DNA of 64,000 nucleotides, taken from Clostridium sp. CAG:609. Its GTDB lineage: Bacteria > Bacillota_I > Bacilli_A > RF39 > UBA660. The notes under the pieces were generated by a model. That model had not been told where the DNA came from. It saw only the letters and a program-made list of their open reading frames with translations, and ran no database searches. The DNA is taken from assembly GCA_000438075.1 (NCBI GenBank), contig FR903546.1:62001-126000 (forward strand), written 5' to 3'. How positions within the stretch are numbered: the stretch's first letter is position 1; each line of letters starts with the position of its first letter. The position numbers were made by a program, and so were the translations under genes. Positions 42,832 through 50,624 of the stretch are shown here, piece after piece.

Positions 42832-43299
42832 ATGAAAAAAGAAAATACATTTATAATGACAGCAGAAGGTTTTCTAGAAGCTGAACAAGAACTAAATGAA
42901 CTTAAAAATGTTCGTCGTCCAGAAGTAATAAAAGCTTTAAAGGAAGCAAGAGCTCTAGGAGATTTATCTGAAAATGCTGATTATGATGCAGCTAGAAATG
43001 AACAAGCTATAATTGAAGCAAAGATACAAGAATTAGAATATAAACTTGAACACGCACAAATTATTGATAATAAAAATAAGTCAGCAATCAACTTAGGTTC
43101 AACAGTAACTATTGAATATGATGATGGTGAAGAAGAAGAATACAAAATAGTTGGTTCAATGGAAGCTGATCCATTTGATAATAAGATATCAAATGAGTCA
43201 CCTTTAGGAATTGCTTTACTAAATCATAAGGTTAATGATGAAGTAAATGTTGAAAGTCCAAATGGTGGATATTCAATAAAGATTAAAAAAATAGCATAA
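42832..43299 (+). CDS. greA: Transcription elongation factor GreA
   Basis: 155 aa. An N-terminal coiled-coil finger with acidic tip (ARALGDLSENADYDAARNEQ) enters the RNA polymerase secondary channel and stimulates transcript cleavage; the C-terminal FKBP-like domain (VTIEYDDGEEEEYKIVG; NESPLGIALLN) binds polymerase. ATG 42832 is ten bases after AAAGGAG; an in-frame TTG at 42823 is too close. It closes the ireB cluster, as in other Firmicutes. Confidence 0.96.
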   Translation: MKKENTFIMTAEGFLEAEQELNELKNVRRPEVIKALKEARALGDLSENADYDAARNEQAIIEAKIQELEYKLEHAQIIDNKNKSAINLGSTVTIEYDDGEEEEYKIVGSMEADPFDNKISNESPLGIALLNHKVNDEVNVESPNGGYSIKIKKIA

Positions 43300-43303
43300 A
43301 TTC

Positions 43304-43332
43304 TTGTAAAAAAGCAATTTGTATATTATAAT
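43304..43332 (+). promoter_or_regulatory. Promoter of tig
   Basis: TTGTAA (43304-43309), 17 bases, TATAAT (43327-43332), five bases after the greA stop. Confidence 0.7.
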
Positions 43333-43356
43333 ATAACAAACGAAAGAAGGAAAATT

Positions 43357-44601
43357 ATGAAAAACAAACATGAAATTGAAATTAAACTTGAAAAAGAATG
43401 GGTATCTGCACTGGATGCTGTATTCAAAAAGAAAAACAAAGAAGTTACAATCGATGGATTTAGAAAAGGTGCTGCACCAAAAGATATGTATATCAAAAAA
43501 TTTGGTATTGAATCTTTATATAGTGATGCAGTAGATGCATGTATTAATGTTGCATATAAAAAAGCTTTAGAAGATAACAAATTAATACCAGTTATTGAAC
43601 CACTTGTTGATGTAACAGGAATTAGTGATACAAACGTAATCTTTAAGTTTACTATTATTACTAAACCAGTTGTAACACTAGGAGAATACAAAAACTTAAA
43701 AGTTAAAAAAGAAAAAGCAGTTGTTACTGATAAAGAAGTAGATCATGAAATTGAACATATGAGAAGTCATATGGCTGATGTTGTAGTAAAAGAAAACGGT
43801 GTTGTAGCTGAAGGAGATACTGCAGTAATTAGTTTTGATGGGTTTGTTGATGGAAAAGCTATCGAAGGTGGAAAAGGAGAAAACTATCCACTAGAAATTG
43901 GAAGTCATTCATTTATACCAGGCTTTGAAGAAGGCGTAATTGGAATGAAAAATGGTGAAGAAAAAGAATTAAACTTAAAATTCCCAGAAAACTATGTCGA
44001 AGACTTAAAAGGAAAAGATGTTACATTTAAAGTAACAGTTAATGAAATTAAGACAAAAGTATTACCAGAAATGGATAAAGATTTCTTCATAGACTTAGGT
44101 TATGATGAAGTTAATACTCTAGATGAATTAAAGAAAAAAGTAAAAGAAGAATTAACACATGAAAAAGAACATTCTCTAGAAGATGCTCACTTAGACAAAG
44201 TATTAGAAAAAGCAGCTGAAAATACTAAGATGGAAATTAATCCAGAAATAGTTGATGAAGAAGTAAAAAGAATGATTAACGAATATGCAAATCAATTAAA
44301 AATGCAAGGAATGGATTTCAATGAATTCTTAAAGATGACTGGCTCTAAAATGGAAGATATAACTAATCAAATGAAACCAGAAGCTGAAAAACGTGTTAAA
44401 TATCGTTTTATGTTAGAAGCTATCGCTGAAAAAGAAGACTTAAAATTCACAAAAGAAGAACTAGAAAAAAGACTTGCTGAAATAGCAGAATCTTATGGTG
44501 TTGATAAAGAAGAAGTATTAAAATCATTTGGTTCACTAGATGTAGTTGAATATGATATGAAGATGCATAAAGCATTAGAAATATTAAAAGAAAACAACTA
44601 A
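43357..44601 (+). CDS. tig: Trigger factor
   Basis: 414 aa ribosome-bound chaperone and prolyl isomerase. N-terminal ribosome-binding domain with the signature GFRKGAAPKDMYIKKFG, FKBP-type isomerase domain (about 150-235, DTAVISFDGFVDGKAIEGG; SFIPGFEEGVIGMKNGE) and a helical C-terminal chaperone domain. Slightly shorter than the usual 430 aa. It has its own promoter and terminator. clpX and lon are not adjacent, unlike in Bacillus. Confidence 0.96.
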   Translation: MKNKHEIEIKLEKEWVSALDAVFKKKNKEVTIDGFRKGAAPKDMYIKKFGIESLYSDAVDACINVAYKKALEDNKLIPVIEPLVDVTGISDTNVIFKFTIITKPVVTLGEYKNLKVKKEKAVVTDKEVDHEIEHMRSHMADVVVKENGVVAEGDTAVISFDGFVDGKAIEGGKGENYPLEIGSHSFIPGFEEGVIGMKNGEEKELNLKFPENYVEDLKGKDVTFKVTVNEIKTKVLPEMDKDFFIDLGYDEVNTLDELKKKVKEELTHEKEHSLEDAHLDKVLEKAAENTKMEINPEIVDEEVKRMINEYANQLKMQGMDFNEFLKMTGSKMEDITNQMKPEAEKRVKYRFMLEAIAEKEDLKFTKEELEKRLAEIAESYGVDKEEVLKSFGSLDVVEYDMKMHKALEILKENN

Positions 44602-44606
44602 TAATT

Positions 44607-44636
44607 AAAGACTCAAAAAAAAGAGTCTTTTTTATT
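44607..44636. terminator. Bidirectional terminator after tig
   Basis: AAAGACTC (44607-44614) pairs with GAGTCTTT (44623-44630) and is followed by TTTATTT. The minus-strand mini-gene at 44645 also ends towards it, where AGAGTC/GACTCT gives a second stem. Confidence 0.8.
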
Positions 44637-44644
44637 TAGACTCT

Positions 44645-44740
44645 TTAACGAATTACATAAATTAATATACCTGCGACAACACTTGCAACCATAATGATAA
44701 GCATCATCCAAGTAGCTATTTTTTGTACTTTTTTATTCAA
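44645..44740 (-). CDS. 31-residue membrane peptide (DUF4044-like)
   Basis: The frame from TTG 44740 to TAA 44645 reads (M)NKKVQKIATWMMLIIM and continues VASVVAGILIYVIR: a short basic start, then one membrane helix. The 'QKI..WMMLI' pattern resembles the tiny DUF4044 membrane proteins of Firmicutes. GGTG lies eight bases before the TTG. A promoter TTGCAA (44800-44795), 17 bases, TAAATT (44777-44772) and a terminator frame it. Confidence 0.5.
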   Translation of the reverse strand: MNKKVQKIATWMMLIIMVASVVAGILIYVIR

Positions 44741-44771
44741 AATTTTTTCACCACTTTCTTTTTCTATATAT

Positions 44772-44806
44772 AATTTATCATAATTTTAAATAATTTGCAA
44801 TATAAT
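44772..44806. promoter_or_regulatory. Overlapping divergent promoters
   Basis: Minus strand: TTGCAA (44800-44795) to TAAATT (44777-44772) for the mini-gene. Plus strand: TATAAT (44801-44806) just before spoIIM, with no clear -35 box. The two can hardly be used at the same time. Confidence 0.4.
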
Positions 44807-44821
44807 TAAGTGGTGATAATA

Positions 44822-45397
44822 ATGTGGACAAGCTTAAATAAGAAGATTTATTTACTTTTAGTATCTATTTTAACAATTGGTATTATCTGTGGTATAGTAT
44901 TTGTAATTATGCTTGATGAATCAACTAAAGAAATAGTATTTTTAAATATTAATGAATATTTTCAAAATATAAATGATACAAATATTAATAGCTTAATACT
45001 TCATTTAATATGTATATCAAGTATTTTAGTTCTAAGTATATTTTTACTCGGAGGTCCTATTATAATATTTTATTTATTTTATAATGGATTTACCCTAGGT
45101 TTTATAATAAGTACCCTGACAAGTATATTTAGTTTAAAAGGATTACTTTATTCAATTATTTATATTGTTATAACTAAACTTATATTTTTGATATTATTAA
45201 TAATTATAAGTTGTAATTTATTTAAATTAATAAAATTTATTATAGAAAAAATAGTATATAAGAAAAATAATGATGATTCCATATACTTTTATTTAAAAAA
45301 AGTATTATTATTTATTGGGATTATTACTATAAATGACATAATTTTGTATTTTGGAGGTATAAAACTCTTAAATCTCTTTAATTTTTTGTTAATTTAA
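44822..45397 (+). CDS. spoIIM: Stage II sporulation protein M family membrane protein
   Basis: 191 aa with five predicted transmembrane helices, the SpoIIM/DUF95 topology. The central block FLLGGPIIIFYLFYNGFTLGFIISTL matches the family's 'GLPxIfxxLFxKGxxxGF' region. In Bacillus, SpoIIM is part of the DMP complex with SpoIID and SpoIIP that thins septal peptidoglycan during engulfment; related proteins also occur in non-sporulating bacteria. ATG 44822 lies six bases after AAGTGGTG. spoIID and spoIIP are not in the window. Confidence 0.75.
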   Translation: MWTSLNKKIYLLLVSILTIGIICGIVFVIMLDESTKEIVFLNINEYFQNINDTNINSLILHLICISSILVLSIFLLGGPIIIFYLFYNGFTLGFIISTLTSIFSLKGLLYSIIYIVITKLIFLILLIIISCNLFKLIKFIIEKIVYKKNNDDSIYFYLKKVLLFIGIITINDIILYFGGIKLLNLFNFLLI

Positions 45398-45421
45398 TAT
45401 ATAATATTAGATGTGATGTTT

Positions 45422-46531
45422 ATGGAAAAAGTTATTATTGGAATATCTGGTGGTGTTGATTCAGCCGTCGGAGCATATTTGTTAAAAAAACAAGGTTATG
45501 AAGTTGAAGGATTATTCATGAGAAATTGGGATAGTACAATTAACAATGATGTACTTGGTAACCCGAATGATTTTATGGATATCTGTCCTCAAGAAAAGGA
45601 TTATAACGATGCCCTTAAGTTATGTGAAGAATTAGGTATCAAACTTCATAGAATTGATTTTATCAAAGAATATTGGGATTATGTTTTTACTTACTTTTTA
45701 GAAGAACTAAAAAAAGGAAGAACACCAAATCCAGATATGTTATGTAATAAATATATTAAATTTGATTTATTTATTAAAGAAGCTAAAAGACTTGGAGCAG
45801 ACTATGTTGCAACAGGTCATTATGCACGTATTGAAAATGGTAAACTTCTTAGAAGCGTTGATTTAAATAAAGATCAAACCTACTTTTTAGCAGATGTGAA
45901 AAAAGAATGTTTTAAGAATGTATTATTCCCAGTAGGAAACTATACAAAACCTGAAATTAGAAAAATTGCTGAAGAAAATAATTTAAATGTTGCTCATAAG
46001 AAAGATTCAACGGGTATATGTTTTATCGGAGAAAGAAATTATCAAAAATTTGTAGAAAACTATTTAAAACCAAATCCAGGTGATATAGTTGATGTTGAAA
46101 CAAAAAAAGTTATTGGTCGTCATACTGGATTAATGAATTATACGATTGGTCAAAGAAGAAATGTTGGCTTAAGTGGTAATGAACTAAGACATTATGTCTG
46201 TGGTAAAGATGTTAAAAATAATATTTTATATGTAGCATTCGGTGAAGACAACAAATATTTATTAAGTGATGAATGTATAATTGATAATGTTAATTTTATA
46301 AGTAATGAGCGACCTACATTTTGTACTGCGAAATTTAGATATAGAGATGTTGATCATGCAGTAAGTCTTGAATACCTTGAAAATAACAAAATCAGAGTTA
46401 AATATCCGGATAAAGTCAAGGCTGTAACACCAGGTCAAGCATGTGTTTTATACCTCGGAGAAGAATGCCTTGGCTGTGGTTTTATCGACACTGTCAAAAA
46501 TAATGATGAATTTTTATGGTATTTACACTAA
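45422..46531 (+). CDS. mnmA: tRNA-specific 2-thiouridylase
   Basis: 369 aa. MnmA thiolates U34 of tRNA-Lys, -Glu and -Gln. PP-loop GISGGVDSA at residue 8, first catalytic Cys in NPDMLCNKYIKF, second in STGICFIGERN, and GQRRNVGLSG in the C-terminal domain. ATG 45422 was chosen; GTG 45413 and ATG 45416 are also in frame but close to the start region. No dedicated desulfurase gene is adjacent. Confidence 0.95.
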   Translation: MEKVIIGISGGVDSAVGAYLLKKQGYEVEGLFMRNWDSTINNDVLGNPNDFMDICPQEKDYNDALKLCEELGIKLHRIDFIKEYWDYVFTYFLEELKKGRTPNPDMLCNKYIKFDLFIKEAKRLGADYVATGHYARIENGKLLRSVDLNKDQTYFLADVKKECFKNVLFPVGNYTKPEIRKIAEENNLNVAHKKDSTGICFIGERNYQKFVENYLKPNPGDIVDVETKKVIGRHTGLMNYTIGQRRNVGLSGNELRHYVCGKDVKNNILYVAFGEDNKYLLSDECIIDNVNFISNERPTFCTAKFRYRDVDHAVSLEYLENNKIRVKYPDKVKAVTPGQACVLYLGEECLGCGFIDTVKNNDEFLWYLH

Positions 46532-46537
46532 TTATGC

Positions 46538-46566
46538 TTGATTTTAACTGTTAAGTTATGTATAAT
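46538..46566 (+). promoter_or_regulatory. Promoter of the HTH gene
   Basis: TTGATT (46538-46543), 17 bases, TATAAT (46561-46566). Confidence 0.65.
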
Positions 46567-46600
46567 TAGTATGTAAACAATGAAAAGGATAGTGAAAAAT

Positions 46601-47371
46601 ATGGATAGATTAAATGAATTATTACAAGAATTAGGATTATCAAAGGTTAAATTAGCTAAATATTTAGGAGTATCACGTCAGATGGTATATAATTATTTAG
46701 TATTAGATAGCCTAGATAAATGGCCAAAAGAAAAGAAGGTATTATTACTTCAACTACTTGATATAAAAGATGGAAGTAAAAAAAGTATAGAAAGTATAAC
46801 AGTTGATACTGATTATTTAATGGAAGTTGAAAAAAGATTAAACAATGCAATTAAACAATCAAATAGTGGTGACTCAGTAATTGATATGGCTGGACTTACA
46901 AAAGAAAATAAAACTTTGTTAAGTGACTTTATCTTCCTTATCAAAGAAAAGCTTGAAGATAACGCAGATGAAAATTCATCAGCTATAAAATACATGTATT
47001 ATATGCTTCAATCAATGGATAATATTCCAGAAATAAAATACATAATGGGTTACATGGCAAAATCAAACGGATTTATTAAACCTGAAGAATATGCTTTTGA
47101 TGAAGATAAACAATTTATATTCGAAGGAATACTTTATTCTGCTTTAACACTTTATAACAATGGTGGAGCATCAAAAAGTAAATTAGCAGAAAGTCACAAA
47201 AGATTCATTCAAGAAATCGAACAAAAAAATGAAGAAAAATTAACAAGAACTCAACAACTAAGTACAGTTAAAATTCAAGCACTACGAGAACTTGGATATA
47301 ACGATATAAATGCTGAAAATGCAGCGGAAGTATTTGAAAAAATGGCAGAAATTCAAACTAGAAAAGTTTAA
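46601..47371 (+). CDS. HTH-domain protein of unknown role
   Basis: 257 aa. Residues about 1-45 form a Cro-type helix-turn-helix (LGLSKVKLAKYLGVSRQMVYNYL). The rest is helical and includes EVFEKMAEIQ at the end; no effector domain is recognised. ATG 46601 follows AAAGGATAG; ATG 46580 lies upstream of that site. It has its own promoter. A membrane protein follows after 11 bases, so the pair may work together, but nothing else shows this. Confidence 0.65.
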   Translation: MDRLNELLQELGLSKVKLAKYLGVSRQMVYNYLVLDSLDKWPKEKKVLLLQLLDIKDGSKKSIESITVDTDYLMEVEKRLNNAIKQSNSGDSVIDMAGLTKENKTLLSDFIFLIKEKLEDNADENSSAIKYMYYMLQSMDNIPEIKYIMGYMAKSNGFIKPEEYAFDEDKQFIFEGILYSALTLYNNGGASKSKLAESHKRFIQEIEQKNEEKLTRTQQLSTVKIQALRELGYNDINAENAAEVFEKMAEIQTRKV

Positions 47372-47382
47372 TGAGGTAAGTT

Positions 47383-48186
47383 ATGAAAAAAAGTAAAAAA
47401 CAAACAATATTAATAATAGTATTAGCAATAATAGTTATCACACTAGGTATCGTTTTATTTATAAAAAAAGGTATACCACTAAATTCAAATAGTTCTGTTG
47501 TAACAGAAAGTTACAGTTATCTTGGAAACAATGATTTACAAAAATGTGGTGGTCTTGTAACATATAGCAAAGATGAAGTTACAAATAAAAATTTAAGTGA
47601 AGAAACAAAAATATGTCTTGCATATAACAAAGTGAATAAAGATGATATTGAAGAAGTAAAAATTGATAAAACGAAAAAAGAAAATATTTGTAAGCTTGAT
47701 GATGAATTAATATTTGCAACAGATAATTATGAAGATAAGATTTGTACATTAACTAAATTAAATAAAGATAAAGTTAATAATGAATATAAAAATATGTTTG
47801 GAAGTGATATTTCTGAATATAAACAATTTCAATATGATGGAGCAACAATTTGTTATGTAAAAGATGATGCATATTATTGTGGTTTATCTGAAACTTTTAC
47901 ATATTCAATCGGAGCAGAACCTCACACTTATAGAGCAATCAAAGATGCCTATAAAAAGGGTGATGAATTAATAATTTATGATTATTTCTTAAAAGTTATT
48001 AATGATGAATGCTTTACATCATACATGGACACTACAAAAAATGATAAATGTAGTACAAATTATAGCGAACTAACAAATAAAGATATGACATACAAGTTCT
48101 TAAAGAAAAATGGTACACTATATAAGCATACATTTAAAAAAGATGGAAAGAGTTATTATTGGGTATCATCAAAACCGGTTAATTAG
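47383..48186 (+). CDS. Uncharacterised membrane-anchored protein with Cys pairs
   Basis: 267 aa. Short basic start, one transmembrane helix (about 8-27), then an extracytoplasmic domain with about eight Cys (for example QKCGGLV, ICLAY, NICKLDD, KICTLTK, TICYVKDDAYYCG, ECFTS), suggesting disulfides outside the cell. Not recognised. It follows the HTH gene closely and ends at a terminator. Confidence 0.55.
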   Translation: MKKSKKQTILIIVLAIIVITLGIVLFIKKGIPLNSNSSVVTESYSYLGNNDLQKCGGLVTYSKDEVTNKNLSEETKICLAYNKVNKDDIEEVKIDKTKKENICKLDDELIFATDNYEDKICTLTKLNKDKVNNEYKNMFGSDISEYKQFQYDGATICYVKDDAYYCGLSETFTYSIGAEPHTYRAIKDAYKKGDELIIYDYFLKVINDECFTSYMDTTKNDKCSTNYSELTNKDMTYKFLKKNGTLYKHTFKKDGKSYYWVSSKPVN

Positions 48187-48209
48187 GAAGGAAATTCTTT
48201 CCTTTTTAT
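48185..48209 (+). terminator. Terminator after the Cys-rich membrane protein
   Basis: GGAAGG (48186-48191) pairs with CTTTCC (48197-48202), then T residues. Confidence 0.65.
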
Positions 48210-48237
48210 TTACAATTAAAAATTTTTTTGATATGAT
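48209..48237 (+). promoter_or_regulatory. Promoter of the 486-aa gene
   Basis: TTTACA (48209-48214), 17 bases, TATGAT (48232-48237). Confidence 0.55.
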
Positions 48238-48262
48238 ATTAATAGAGTAGAGAGGATTTATT

Positions 48263-49723
48263 ATGGATAGTGAAAAAATAAGTGGAGTAGAACCTACTAT
48301 AAATAGTTCTATGAATAATGAAAGTGAATTTATGGACTTTCGAGAAAAAAAGAATAAAAAGAAAGGATTAATAACTGGTTTAGTAGTTATATTTATTATA
48401 TTACTGTTGGGAATAGTTACATTATTTTTTATAAAAAATAATTATAATGCTGAGAAATTCTTAGATAAAACAACAACAAATTTAAATAATAGATTAGATA
48501 AGTTTATTGACACAATAGATTTAACAAATATTATAAAGACAGAAGGACCTACAGAAACAACAGGTAAAATTAAGTTTGAAACAAATTCTATTGAACTTCG
48601 TGATTTAAATAATATAGCATTAGAATATAATGCATCAACTGATTACAAAAATAAATATTTAGATTATGATTTAACATTAACTCAAGGAGAAAAAGCAAGT
48701 ATAAATCTAGGATTTTCTGTAGATAATGAAAGATTATATTTAAGAAGTAAAGATTTAACAGATAAAGAATATTATATGGATATGGCAAGTGATACAAATG
48801 AACAACTATCAAATATCGAAGAATTAATGACATCACTAAGTGAAATTACAAACAAAGATAATATTAAATATATAATAAAAAGTTATTTAAATAGTTTTAA
48901 TAAAGCATTAAAAGAAAGTATTGTATCAACAAAATATAATGGTTTAAATGTAACATATACGTATGAAATAAATGATTTAAACAAAGAAAAAATAAATAAT
49001 ATATTTATCAATTCAATAAAAAATGATAAAAAATTAATGGATTTATTCAAATATTCTGAAGAAGATTTAAATAACATGAAAGAATCATTTGATAATTGTA
49101 AAATTGAATTAACAATCAACATGTTAAATAATAATTTAAAAGAATTTAAGTTTACCATTGATGATAATACTTATCATGGAGAAAAATTAAGTGATAGTAA
49201 AATAAAAGTTACTGTGCCAAATGATAACAATTATCTTGAAATTGAATATGATGATAAAAGAATTGGTTTTACATATTATGAAGATAATAAAAGTACAGAT
49301 CAAATAATACTTGAAAGCACAAATGATTTTATTAAAATTAATTACTCATATGACTCAGTAACGTTTGACTTAGATCTAAGTGATAAAGCATTAAAAGCCA
49401 ATCTAAAAAAAGAAGGTCTAACAGCAAATGCAGATTTCAAATTTGAATCTAATTCAAAACAAACTACCACTGGAACAATAGCTATTAATGTAAATGGTGA
49501 TAATATCAAACTAATAATAAACAATAGCATAAATTATAAAGATAAAATAACTAAAAAAGATGCAAATGGTGCAACTAATTTTGCAAATATATCAAATGAA
49601 GAAATTACAAGTATTATGTCTAAATGCTATGAAAAATTACAAGAATTTGATGTTTTAAACTTAATTAATAATCTAGCTGGTTCATTATCAAAAAATGAAA
49701 CTAATATAGATACAATATTCTAA
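48263..49723 (+). CDS. Uncharacterised single-span surface protein
   Basis: 486 aa. A cytosolic N-terminus of about 33 residues ending KKNKKKG, one transmembrane helix (about 37-58, LITGLVVIFIILLLGIVTLF), then a long, mostly beta extracytoplasmic region rich in Asn, Lys and Thr. Two parts of it repeat a similar strand pattern (Y.A..DYKNKYLDYDLTLT and later ALKANLKKEGLTANADFKFE), as in lipoprotein-like substrate-binding folds. No Cys and no wall-anchor motif. Function unknown. GAGAGG precedes the start. Confidence 0.55.
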   Translation: MDSEKISGVEPTINSSMNNESEFMDFREKKNKKKGLITGLVVIFIILLLGIVTLFFIKNNYNAEKFLDKTTTNLNNRLDKFIDTIDLTNIIKTEGPTETTGKIKFETNSIELRDLNNIALEYNASTDYKNKYLDYDLTLTQGEKASINLGFSVDNERLYLRSKDLTDKEYYMDMASDTNEQLSNIEELMTSLSEITNKDNIKYIIKSYLNSFNKALKESIVSTKYNGLNVTYTYEINDLNKEKINNIFINSIKNDKKLMDLFKYSEEDLNNMKESFDNCKIELTINMLNNNLKEFKFTIDDNTYHGEKLSDSKIKVTVPNDNNYLEIEYDDKRIGFTYYEDNKSTDQIILESTNDFIKINYSYDSVTFDLDLSDKALKANLKKEGLTANADFKFESNSKQTTTGTIAINVNGDNIKLIINNSINYKDKITKKDANGATNFANISNEEITSIMSKCYEKLQEFDVLNLINNLAGSLSKNETNIDTIF

Positions 49724-49743
49724 GCACTTTATGTGCTTTTTTT
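49722..49743 (+). terminator. Terminator after the 486-aa gene
   Basis: AAGCAC (49722-49727) pairs with GTGCTT (49733-49738), loop TTTAT, followed by T residues. Confidence 0.8.
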
Positions 49744-49825
49744 CATTTCATCATAAAGTTTCAAACTTTGTTCATTTACATATTTTATTTCTTGTGATAA
49801 AATTATTAATAAGGTGGTAAGTAAT

Positions 49826-50572
49826 ATGAATAATGATATACTAGTAATAATCAATTGGTATGAAGAAAATATAAACAATTTAGATCATGCTCTAGAAAGG
49901 TTAAATGAAGTATTTAAAAATATAATAATTTGTAATAGATCAAATATTTTAATACCAATAAAAAACTTCAAAGTAATAAAATCTGATGATTATAATGGCT
50001 TTTTAAATGAAATAAATAGTTATATAAATGAATTTAATATCCAAGTTAAATCATTAGTATTCGTAGATGATATAATTAATACAACATATGATGATATAGT
50101 AAAATGTGGTATGGAAGCCATTGAAAATAAATATAAAATAATTCAAGGATTTAATGATAATTACTTATTTGGAGAAAAATTTATAAATAATTTATTTAAT
50201 ATGCTATTTAATACTCGTTTTAAGAGCGTTTTACCAGACATTAAGGCAATTAATATAGATTTATATAAAAGTCTCTTAGAAAAGATAAATAAAGACGATT
50301 ATAACACTAATAATTATTTAATAACTGCAGTTAATGAAAATATTCATATAAAAGAAAAAAATATAAAGACAATATGGCGAAAAAATCAAAAAAGAGTAGG
50401 GTGGAGTAAAGAAAGGGCATTACCCTATCTAAAGTTTGGGAATGGACTATTTCCCGTTATGCGGACCTTGCCTTTTATGTGTTCTATGTGTATTACACCG
50501 GTTTCGTGCTCAACAGCAATGCGTTTAATGCGTACGGGGTGCGCCCAGTCTTCTATCTCTCATCTTCCGTGA
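49826..50572 (+). pseudogene. Truncated glycosyltransferase-like gene joined to cassette B
   Basis: Residues about 1-188 resemble a family 2-like glycosyltransferase (NNDILVIINWYEENINNLD; LFGEKFINNLFNMLFNTRF). The gene breaks after KNIKTIWRKNQK, near 50385. The following codons (VGWSKERALPYLKF) look like the tail of another surface protein, and from 50440 the frame runs through cassette B out of register, stopping at 50572. The last 45 residues are therefore not a real protein tail. It lacks the usual C-terminal membrane helices. I infer a recombination junction or an assembly join. ATG 49826 lies after AAGGTGG. Confidence 0.5.
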
Positions 50573-50622
50573 ACTATGCATCGGGAAGCGGCACAGCCAC
50601 TGATCCGATTTTGGTAACTTAA
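50440..50622 (+). repeat. Variable cassette, copy B
   Basis: 183 bases, gap-free homologue of 34163-34345. In its own frame it reads EWTISRYADLAFYVFYVYY, then TGFVLNSNAFNAYGVRPVFY, and ends SGSGTATDPILVT. The frame is open only from 50413, with no start codon, so this copy is not expressed as the C-terminus of a surface protein as it stands. It is not A-rich in the variable part, so it does not look like a template repeat. The IS element begins two bases after its stop codon. Confidence 0.8.
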
Positions 50623-50624
50623 TA

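Noticed and set aside
50440..50572. The last 45 residues of the glycosyltransferase-like frame as a real protein domain
   Set aside because: They are cassette B read in the wrong frame; the conserved scaffold appears only in the other frame.
50440..50622. Copy B as the template repeat of a retroelement
   Set aside because: Its variable codons are not enriched in A (for example GCC, TTT, GTG, GGG), and no reverse transcriptase or accessory gene lies nearby, so it looks like another variable copy.
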